A stretch of 19,091 bases of DNA from Vulcanimicrobiota bacterium (GTDB lineage: Bacteria > Vulcanimicrobiota > Vulcanimicrobiia > Vulcanimicrobiales > Vulcanimicrobiaceae). The position numbers and the translations under genes were made by a program. This document shows positions 8,030 through 14,042 of this stretch, one piece after another. The stretch's first letter is position 1. Each line of letters begins with the position of its first letter. The stretch is taken from assembly GCA_019233165.1 (NCBI GenBank), contig JAFAMS010000059.1:1-19091 (forward strand). The letters run 5' to 3'. Below the pieces are notes generated by a model. That model worked only from the letters and a program-made list of their open reading frames with translations, searched no databases and was not told the DNA's origin.

Positions 8030-9944
8030 CGTTGGTTCCAATCCGCCGAAGCGAGACCGTCTCGTCGGGGCGAATGCCGAGGATCTCGAAGCCTTGCTCG
8101 TCGATCCCGATCGCGTCGTCCGCGAAGCCGTCGTCGAGCACGATCCAGGCGCGCAGCGACGGACCGTGCGCGAACATCTCGACGAGCGCGCCGCTCTGCA
8201 ATCCAAGTCGTTTTGCGGTCCCGGGCGAGAGCGGTGCGAGCCGCTTGCCTTCGCGCGACGAGATCGTGCGCGCCCTCAGGGCGGTGCGCGCCGGAGAGGC
8301 GTAAAGGTCACGCGCGGCCGGGCTCACGTAACCGAACGCGAGATCGTGCTCGACGAGCGCGGCATCCCGTTTCGTGGGATCGCCGAAACCGCCGCCGCCG
8401 GCCGTTTGCATGACGACGACGTCGTCGGCTTCGAGTTTGAACACCGAGACTTTCCCCGGCAACTTCGAGGGCAGCACCTCGTCGCCGCCGCGCCGGATCA
8501 CGAAGCGGTTCGGTGCGCCGGGGAAACCGCCGTTGACGCCGTACGGCGGGATCACGTTGTGATCCGAGAGGACCGAGAGCGTCGCGCCTGGTTCGAGGAT
8601 CCGTAACTCGCGTTCGATCCCGAGACCGCCACGATGTTCGCCGGCGCCGCCGGAATCGACGCGTAACGCGATCCGCTCGACGCGCATCGGCCAGCGGACC
8701 TCGATCGCTTCGGCGGGTTGAATCGACGAAAGATCGCCTTCGGCGAAATTGCGAACCGCGTTGTTCCCGTCGGAGGTCGCCCATCCGCCCGTACCGCCGG
8801 CGGGAAACTCGACGAACGGCGGTTTGCCGCGCCACGCGATCGTCGTGATGTTCGAGGCGCCTTTCAAGTCGCCGACCGCGCGTTCGGGAACGGCGCGTCC
8901 GAGCGCGCCCATCACCAAGCCTTCGAGCGCGCGGCGGACCTCGCCGATTGCGCCGCACGCTGCCGGCAAACGCGCGTTGAGCATCGTTCCTTCGGGTACG
9001 ATCGTGTGCAGTGGCCGCATCGCGCCGGCGTTGATCGGGCCATGCGGATCCAGGAACGCTTTGGTCATCGTGAAGACTGCGGTGCTCGCGTGCGCCGGTC
9101 CGAGGTTCGTCGGTCCCGGGACCTCCGGCGGGCAGCCGGTGAAGTCGGCGGTGAGCTCGTCGCCACGCACGCGCAGCGCGACCTTGAGCAGCAGCGGCTC
9201 CGGCGTATCGCCGCTGTTATCGAGGTAGGTTTCGCAGCGATAGACGCCGTCGGGGAGTCTTGCGATCGCGGCTCGCATCCGGCGCTCGGCGCGATCGAGG
9301 AGCGTCGTCATCGTTTCGCGCACGATTGCGGCGCCGCGGCGCTGCGCGAGCGCTTTGAGCTTCGCCTCCGCTAGGATGCAGGCGCCTTCCATCGCTTTGA
9401 GATCGCCGCGGCGCTCCGAGGGTTCGCGCACGTTCGCCCACAGGAGCGCTTGGACTTCCTCGAGGGGGGTCCCCCGATGTTGGATGCGCACGCCCGGGAT
9501 CCGCACGCCTTCTTGAAAGATCTCGGTCGCCGTTCCGGAGAGGCTTCCCGGAACCGCGCCGCCGACGTCCTGCCAGTGCGCCATCACCGCGACGTGCGCC
9601 AGAAGCTCGCGGTCGAAAAGAACCGGACGCATCAGCACGACGTCGTTGAGGTGCGTTCCGCCCGTATACGGATCGTTGTGAAGGAAGAGATCGCCCTCGG
9701 CGACGTCGCCGGGATAGCGCGCGAGGATCGTCCGCACCGACCACGGCAGCGCCGAGAGATGCGTCGGCTGATCGACCTCGGACGCCGCCGCGAGCTCTCC
9801 GTCCGGCGTGAGGATCGCACACGAGAAGTCGTGGCCTTCGTGGATCATCGGCGAGAATGCGGTGCGGATCACGACGGTGCGCATCTCGCGCACGAACGAC
9901 GTCAGCGTCTCGGCCAAGAGCGCCAGCGTGACCGCGTCGATCAC
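8022..9944 (-). CDS. hyuB: Hydantoinase/oxoprolinase subunit B (HyuB-like) with C-terminal extension
   Basis: A 640-residue cytoplasmic protein of the Hydantoinase_B family, partner of HyuA. Family marks seen: MRTVVIRTAFSPMIHEG with DFSCAI near the N-terminus, HLSALPWSV, HNDPYTGGTHLNDV, and in the C-terminal half GGTGGWATSDGNN, SGGAGEHRGGLGIERE and GGGGFGDP. Residues about 565-640 form an extra piece beyond where many HyuB proteins end, with two half-repeats of the type Leu-Gly-(Leu/Ile)-x-x-(Gly/Asp)-x-x-Val. The GTG start overlaps the stop of gntR (GTGA), so the frame that stays open further upstream is only shadow coding over the regulator. The gene order gntR-hyuB-hyuA with 4- and 8-base overlaps indicates one transcript and matched subunit synthesis. 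Confidence 0.92.
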   Translation of the reverse strand: MIDAVTLALLAETLTSFVREMRTVVIRTAFSPMIHEGHDFSCAILTPDGELAAASEVDQPTHLSALPWSVRTILARYPGDVAEGDLFLHNDPYTGGTHLNDVVLMRPVLFDRELLAHVAVMAHWQDVGGAVPGSLSGTATEIFQEGVRIPGVRIQHRGTPLEEVQALLWANVREPSERRGDLKAMEGACILAEAKLKALAQRRGAAIVRETMTTLLDRAERRMRAAIARLPDGVYRCETYLDNSGDTPEPLLLKVALRVRGDELTADFTGCPPEVPGPTNLGPAHASTAVFTMTKAFLDPHGPINAGAMRPLHTIVPEGTMLNARLPAACGAIGEVRRALEGLVMGALGRAVPERAVGDLKGASNITTIAWRGKPPFVEFPAGGTGGWATSDGNNAVRNFAEGDLSSIQPAEAIEVRWPMRVERIALRVDSGGAGEHRGGLGIERELRILEPGATLSVLSDHNVIPPYGVNGGFPGAPNRFVIRRGGDEVLPSKLPGKVSVFKLEADDVVVMQTAGGGGFGDPTKRDAALVEHDLAFGYVSPAARDLYASPARTALRARTISSREGKRLAPLSPGTAKRLGLQSGALVEMFAHGPSLRAWIVLDDGFADDAIGIDEQGFEILGIRPDETVSLRRIGTNGG

Positions 9945-10672
9945 GGCGCGTTCCCGAATCGGTACGTGAAGCGGTAGCGATCGCCGCGATAGATCGCCTC
10001 GCCCGCGACAAGCGGTTTCGCCTCGGCGTCGAAGAACACGTGCGTCCGCACGAGCACCGGCGCTCCTTTGCGGATCTCGAGCAGCGCGGCGACGTCGGCA
10101 CGCGCGAGCTCCGCGCCGACCGAGACGGAGATCCCGCCGAGCGGCGCACCGAGCGCCGATTCGGTCATCACGACGGCCGAATCGTGCGCGAGCGCCGACG
10201 CGCGGATGTTCGCGCCGAGCCGTTCCAGGAGGGCGCGGTCTTCGTAGCCGACGACGTTGCCGTCGACGAAACGGAGGCGCCGCAGCCGGAAGATCTGTTC
10301 GCCCGGTGCGATCCCCAGCGCCGTCGCGATCTTCTTGGAGGCGGGCTGAGCCTCGAATTCGAGCAAACGGAAGGCGACGCGCGCGCCGGCTTCTTCCATT
10401 TGTTCTTCGAACGAACGAGGACGAGCGGCTTCGATCCGGCTTTCGAGCCTGCGCGGCGCGACGAACGTGCCGAGACCGACGCGCCGTTCGATCAAGCCCT
10501 CGAACGTGAGGTGGGCGAGCGCTTGGCGAACCGTCCCGCGCGTCGTTTCGAAGCGTTTGGCAAGCTCGCTTTCGGAAGGAACGCGCGTTCCAACGCCGAG
10601 ACGGCCGGAGAGAATCTGTCGGCGGAGCATCTCTTGAATGCGAAAATACAGCGGCGCTGCAGCGGTCGGCAT
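9941..10672 (-). CDS. GntR family transcriptional regulator, HutC/UTRA type
   Basis: A 243-residue DNA-binding regulator. The winged helix-turn-helix (about residues 7-72) includes PLYFRIQEMLRRQIL, the recognition region RVPSESELAKRF, TTRGTVRQAL and the wing GLIERRVGLGTFV. The remaining part (about 90-235) is a UTRA ligand-binding domain, ending in the typical ATYxGDRYRF-like strand (here AIYRGDRYRF). HutC-type members usually repress catabolic genes and release DNA when a pathway metabolite binds. It heads the hyuB-hyuA-aldolase operon, diverges from the binding-protein operon, and lies 15 bases from a HutC-type operator, so it most likely regulates itself and both arms. No ribosome site is visible before the ATG. 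Confidence 0.92.
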   Translation of the reverse strand: MPTAAAPLYFRIQEMLRRQILSGRLGVGTRVPSESELAKRFETTRGTVRQALAHLTFEGLIERRVGLGTFVAPRRLESRIEAARPRSFEEQMEEAGARVAFRLLEFEAQPASKKIATALGIAPGEQIFRLRRLRFVDGNVVGYEDRALLERLGANIRASALAHDSAVVMTESALGAPLGGISVSVGAELARADVAALLEIRKGAPVLVRTHVFFDAEAKPLVAGEAIYRGDRYRFTYRFGNAP

Positions 10673-10687
10673 CGGCGAATGTATGGT

Positions 10688-10697
10688 TGTCTATACA
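10688..10697. promoter_or_regulatory. Candidate HutC-type operator in the divergent gntR / binding-protein gap
   Basis: The sequence TGTCTATACA fits the published HutC-subfamily consensus GT-N-TA-N-AC, extended by one matching base pair on each side. It lies inside a wider TGTAT...ATACA inverted repeat (10680-10697). The whole divergent gap is only 57 bases (10673-10729). TATACA (10692-10697) reads as a weak -10 toward the binding proteins and TATAGA (10695-10690, minus strand) as a weak -10 toward gntR, so bound regulator would cover both promoters. The -10 assignments are tentative. Confidence 0.65.
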
Positions 10698-10718
10698 GGT
10701 GCGTCGCCCCTGGCTCCG

Positions 10719-10723
10719 AAGGA
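10719..10723 (+). promoter_or_regulatory. Ribosome binding site of the first binding-protein gene
   Basis: AAGGA lies six bases before ATG 10730. It supports this start over an upstream in-frame ATG at 10679, which would add non-signal-like residues and cross the operator. Confidence 0.7.
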
Positions 10724-10729
10724 CGGCGC

Positions 10730-11770
10730 ATGATCTCACGAGGGGGCGTTCTCGCAGGCCTCGCGGCCGGGCTCGCTGCGGCTGGGCTCGGGCCGGTCGC
10801 GGCGTCCGCACAAACGAAGCGCACGCTCGACATCTCGTTGCTCGGCAACCAGCTCGGGATTCACGTCCCCGGGACCGCAGCAGTCGTCGAGGGGATCCCG
10901 GCGATGCCGGCCTACGCCGCGCCGAAGCTCAGCCGGATCGATCAGATCCGCACGCTGACCTCGAACATCGTCGCCGGTTCGACGGAGTTTGCGGCCGACG
11001 GCCCGACGGGGATCTTTGCCGCCGACGAACAAGGCGCGGACGTCAAGATCGTCGGGTATTTCTACCGCAACACGAGCCTCGTGTTCGTCGCGAATTCCGA
11101 AAAGATCAAGACCTACAAAGATCTCGAGAAGTCCGAGAACGTGATTGCGGTGAACGGCCGGGGCGACATCACCGAAGTGATGCTGTTGGGACCGCTGATC
11201 AAGAACGGCGTGAACTTGAGCAAGATCAGTTTCGTAGAGATCGGCGGTTCCGGCGGGAGGATGCGCGCATTGCTCGCCGGGCGCGTTGCCGCAGTACCCG
11301 TGCATTTCGACCAAGCCGCCGAGATCGCGGCTCAAGGACCGTACAAGGTGCTCTTCGAGCCGTGGACGTTTTACAAGACGTGGGTGAACGAAGTTTGGGC
11401 CGTCAAGGGTTCGTGGCTCAAGAAGCCTGAGAACGCGCGGGCTACGATCGACGTGCTCAAAGCGACGACGCTCGCGTTCCGTCGCGCGAATCGGGACTTC
11501 GGCTGGTACGCGCAGATGTACCGCAAGTATTGCACGCTCCCCGACGCCAAGGAAATCACCGACGCGAAACTGCGTCCACTCTGGCAGAAGCTGACTACCG
11601 AGGTGAAAGCGTTTCCGGATCAACCCGTTCTAAGCGGCCGCGACTTCAACGAGCTCATTCCGATCTATCGCGCGGCCGGAGATATCGGTGGAACCTTCAA
11701 GATGGGCGAGATCGTCGACAGCAGCTATGCCGAGACGGCGATGAAAGAGCTCGGCAAGCAAGGACTTTGA
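10730..11770 (+). CDS. ABC transporter substrate-binding protein 1 (NitT/TauT type)
   Basis: A 346-residue exported solute-binding protein. The N-terminus has a hydrophobic signal with a likely cut at Ala-Ser-Ala/Gln (residues 25-28). There is no lipobox Cys, so it should be free in the periplasm or cell wall space. The mature part is an NMT1/SsuA-like two-lobe fold, with GPTGIFAADEQGADVKIVGY and KDLEKSENVIAVNGRGD in the N-lobe and a VPVHFDQAAE segment. It is 81% identical without gaps over 318 mature residues to the next gene (hand alignment). The signal reads SRGGVL where its paralogue has SRRHAL, so it lacks the twin-Arg pair and probably uses Sec, or is impaired. It is first in the operon behind the HutC-type operator. 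Ligand unknown. Confidence 0.88.
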   Translation: MISRGGVLAGLAAGLAAAGLGPVAASAQTKRTLDISLLGNQLGIHVPGTAAVVEGIPAMPAYAAPKLSRIDQIRTLTSNIVAGSTEFAADGPTGIFAADEQGADVKIVGYFYRNTSLVFVANSEKIKTYKDLEKSENVIAVNGRGDITEVMLLGPLIKNGVNLSKISFVEIGGSGGRMRALLAGRVAAVPVHFDQAAEIAAQGPYKVLFEPWTFYKTWVNEVWAVKGSWLKKPENARATIDVLKATTLAFRRANRDFGWYAQMYRKYCTLPDAKEITDAKLRPLWQKLTTEVKAFPDQPVLSGRDFNELIPIYRAAGDIGGTFKMGEIVDSSYAETAMKELGKQGL

Positions 11771-12804
11771 TGGTTTCCAGACGGCACGCACTCGGGACGC
11801 TTGCCGCCCTCGGCGTGGCCGCGTCGGGGATTCCTGCATCGGCGCAAGCGAAGCGCGCGCTCGACATCTCGATCGTGGGAAATCAGCTCGGGATTCACAT
11901 CCCCGAGGTCGCAGCCATCTTCGAAGTGCTACCGACCTTGCCGGGTTACGGTCCCCCCAAAGTGAGCCGGATCGATCAGCTTCGTACGCTGACCCAAAAC
12001 GTCATCGCGGGCGCCACGGAAATCGCGACGCCCGGCCCGACCGGGATCTTTTCCGCCGACGAGCAAGGCGGCGACGTGAAGATCGTCGGCTACTTCAACC
12101 GGAACACCAGCCTCGTGTTCGTCGCCAACGCCGACAAGATCAAGAGCTTCAAGGATCTCGAGAAGCCGGAGAATGTGGTCGCGGTCAACGGTCGCGGCGA
12201 CTTCACCGAAGTGATGTTGCTGGGGCCGCTGATCAAAAACGGCGTCAACCTGAGCAAGGTCAACTTCATCGAGCTCGGTGGCTCCGGCGGACGAATGCGC
12301 GCGCTCCTGGCCGGGCGCGTCGCCGCCGTCCCCGTGCACTTCGATCAGGCTGCCGAGATCGTCGCCCAAGGCCCGTACAAGGTGCTCTTCGAGCCGTGGA
12401 CGTTCTACAAGGTTTGGGTCGGCGAAGTCTTGGCCGTCAAAGGTTCGTGGGCGAAGAAACCGGAGAACGCCCGCGCCACGATCGACGTGATCAAAGCGAC
12501 GACCCTGGGCTTTCGGCGCGCGAATCGCGATTTCGCGTGGTACGCGCAGATGTACCGCAAGTACGGGACGCTTCCCGACGCCAAGGAAGTGACCGATGCG
12601 AAGCTTCGTCCCCTTTGGCAGAAACTTTCGGTCGAGATCAAAGCATGGCCGGATCAGAACATCTTGAGCGCGCGCGATTTCGGCGAGCTCATCCCGGTCT
12701 ATCGTGCTGCCGGCGATATCAACGGAACGTTCAAGATCGGCGAGATCGTCGACACGAGTTATGCCGAGACCGCGATGAAAGAGCTCGGCAAGCAGGGGCT
12801 TTGA
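10812..12804 (+). repeat. Tandem gene duplication: two binding-protein genes head to tail
   Basis: The mature-protein regions of the two binding proteins (about 10814-11770 and 11848-12804) are equal in length (318 codons) with no gaps. Some blocks are identical in DNA, for example 11341-11370 and 12375-12404. Both end in CTTTGAT; the first supplies the ATG of the second copy and the second supplies the TTG of the ATPase gene. Many silent differences show that the duplication is not recent. Confidence 0.85.
11770..12804 (+). CDS. ABC transporter substrate-binding protein 2 (NitT/TauT type), Tat signal
   Basis: A 344-residue exported binding protein, paralogue of the preceding one. The N-terminus MVSRRHALGTLAALGV is a twin-arginine (Tat) signal, with a probable cut after Ala-Ser-Ala near residue 25. 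The mature domain has the same NMT1/SsuA-like layout. Most differences from copy 1 are conservative; they cluster in the first 60 mature residues (for example VEGIPAMPAYAAP versus FEVLPTLPGYGPP), which may alter ligand contact. The ATG shares one base with the preceding stop (TGATG). Two binding proteins for one permease pair and one ATPase suggest two related ligands, or two affinities, feeding the same channel. Ligand unknown. Confidence 0.9.
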   Translation: MVSRRHALGTLAALGVAASGIPASAQAKRALDISIVGNQLGIHIPEVAAIFEVLPTLPGYGPPKVSRIDQLRTLTQNVIAGATEIATPGPTGIFSADEQGGDVKIVGYFNRNTSLVFVANADKIKSFKDLEKPENVVAVNGRGDFTEVMLLGPLIKNGVNLSKVNFIELGGSGGRMRALLAGRVAAVPVHFDQAAEIVAQGPYKVLFEPWTFYKVWVGEVLAVKGSWAKKPENARATIDVIKATTLGFRRANRDFAWYAQMYRKYGTLPDAKEVTDAKLRPLWQKLSVEIKAWPDQNILSARDFGELIPVYRAAGDINGTFKIGEIVDTSYAETAMKELGKQGL

Positions 12805-13577
12805 TCGAGCGCAGTCCGAAGCTCGAGGTGCGCAACCTCACGAAGAGATTTCGGCAGGGGAAGAACGAGATCGTCGTCATCGACGGTCTGACCTTTGCGA
12901 TCGCCGATCTCGAGTTCTTGGCGATCATCGGTCCGAGCGGCTGCGGAAAGTCGACGTTTCTGCGGATCGTCGACGGTCTGATCCCGCCCGATTCCGGCGA
13001 GATTCTGCTCGACGGCACGCCGGTCAAAGGCCCGGGCAAAGGCCGTGGGATGATCTTCCAAGGCTTCGATCTCTTCCCGTGGCGGACGACGCTGGCGAAC
13101 GTCGAGTTCGGGCTCGAGATGCTCGATCTGCCGCGGTCCGAACGTCTGGAGCGCAGCCGGTACTACATCGAGCTCGTCGGGTTGCGTGGATTCGAGCAGG
13201 CGTATCCGCACCAGCTCAGCGGTGGAATGCAACAGCGCGTCGGAATAGCGCGCGCGCTCGCGATTCATCCGGAAGTGCTCTTGATGGACGAGCCGTTCGG
13301 CGCGCTCGACGTGCAAACGCGCGATCTGCTGCAGGACGAGCTGCTACGGATCCTCGAGCGTGACCGCAAAACGTCGCTCTTCGTGACCCACTCGATCGAA
13401 GAGGCGATCTATCTCGCCGACCGGATCGTCGTCCTCTCGGCGCGTCCCGCGAAGATCGAGATGACGATCGACGTCCCGTTCCCGCGTCCGCGGACGGACG
13501 AACTAAAAACGAGTCCGGATTTCTTGGAGATCCGGCAGCGGATTTGGGAGACGCTCAAGAGGGACGCGAGGAGCTAG
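12801..13577 (+). CDS. ABC transporter ATPase (SsuB/TauB/NrtD-like)
   Basis: A 258-residue cytoplasmic ATPase that powers the importer. Walker A is GPSGCGKST (44-52), the Q-loop MIFQGFDLFPWRT has Gln87, the signature is LSGGMQQ (139-145), Walker B LLMDEP ends near residue 165 with the D-loop Asp170, and the switch His is His197. The FPWRT segment and the C-terminal PFPRPR motif are typical of the nitrate/sulfonate/taurine group. Start is TTG 12801 overlapping the previous stop (TTGA); GTG 12828 is a possible shorter start but would cut into the first strand. Upstream open frame lies within the binding-protein gene. It is the only ATPase gene in the window and should serve both permeases. Confidence 0.92.
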   Translation: MIERSPKLEVRNLTKRFRQGKNEIVVIDGLTFAIADLEFLAIIGPSGCGKSTFLRIVDGLIPPDSGEILLDGTPVKGPGKGRGMIFQGFDLFPWRTTLANVEFGLEMLDLPRSERLERSRYYIELVGLRGFEQAYPHQLSGGMQQRVGIARALAIHPEVLLMDEPFGALDVQTRDLLQDELLRILERDRKTSLFVTHSIEEAIYLADRIVVLSARPAKIEMTIDVPFPRPRTDELKTSPDFLEIRQRIWETLKRDARS

Positions 13578-13580
13578 GCG

Positions 13581-13961
13581 TTACGCCTCGTCGTCGATCC
13601 CGACCGATTCGCCGGTTGGGGTTACCGGCGGGACCGCGGAGTACGCGTTCTTCCGGAGCCGGTCGAAGGCGCGCTGCGACGCCGAAATCTTCCCGAGAAC
13701 GTTCGTCAGCTGCAAACTCGAGACTTCGAACGATGCCGCCGTAAGCGCTTCGACGTTCGATGCGCTTGGAGCGCGGATCGGCGCGTGCTCGCCGTGCTCG
13801 GCCTGCGGCGTTTCGTCGTGCGCACCGCTGAGCGTCGCGCTGAGCATCTCCACAAACGTCGCCTTCGGCCGAGCCGCCGGCTGCGCTGCGGGGGTGCTTG
13901 AAGAAAGGGTGGTGGTCGCAACGTCGGCTTCCATGCCGACGCCGAGTGGATTCACCGACAC
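13581..13961 (-). CDS. Hypothetical protein, 126 residues
   Basis: I do not recognise this protein. It starts at GTG 13961 behind a textbook AAGGAGG with five-base spacing, which makes it very likely real. The first 45 residues are rich in Ala, Thr, Ser and Pro; the middle is polar with His and Glu; a possible amphipathic helix follows (about 75-108: SFEVSSLQLTNVLGKISASQ then RAFDRLRKNAYS); the tail is Pro-rich and acidic. No signal peptide, membrane segment or Cys. Its size and single C-terminal helix recall small rod or adaptor proteins of secretion and flagellar systems, but there is no motif to support that. It lies after leuS on the same strand and ends three bases from the convergent ATPase stop. 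Confidence 0.7.
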   Translation of the reverse strand: MSVNPLGVGMEADVATTTLSSSTPAAQPAARPKATFVEMLSATLSGAHDETPQAEHGEHAPIRAPSASNVEALTAASFEVSSLQLTNVLGKISASQRAFDRLRKNAYSAVPPVTPTGESVGIDDEA

Positions 13962-13966
13962 AACGG

Positions 13967-13973
13967 CCTCCTT
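13967..13973 (-). promoter_or_regulatory. Perfect ribosome binding site of the 126-residue protein
   Basis: The minus strand reads AAGGAGG five bases before GTG 13961. It is the strongest such site in the window and decides both the start and the reality of this small gene. Confidence 0.8.
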
Positions 13974-14001
13974 GTCGTCGTGCCGACCGTTTCGTGCCTC
14001 C

Positions 14002-14033
14002 CCCTGCGGGCTCCCCGGCCGCCGCGAGCAGGG
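14002..14033 (-). terminator. Weak hairpin between leuS and the small downstream gene
   Basis: CCCTGC (14002-14007) and GCAGGG (14028-14033) can form a six-pair stem with a 20-base GC-rich loop just after the leuS stop. No T run follows on the minus strand, so it may be an attenuating hairpin or chance in GC-rich DNA. Confidence 0.2.
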
Positions 14034-14042
14034 AATCGGGCC

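Noticed and set aside
10040..10729. Upstream extension of binding protein 1
   Set aside because: It runs antisense through gntR and across the operator; ATG 10730 has a good ribosome site and starts a signal peptide.
10730..10813. Tat signal on binding protein 1
   Set aside because: The motif is Ser-Arg-Gly-Gly, without the second Arg; only copy 2 has the twin pair.
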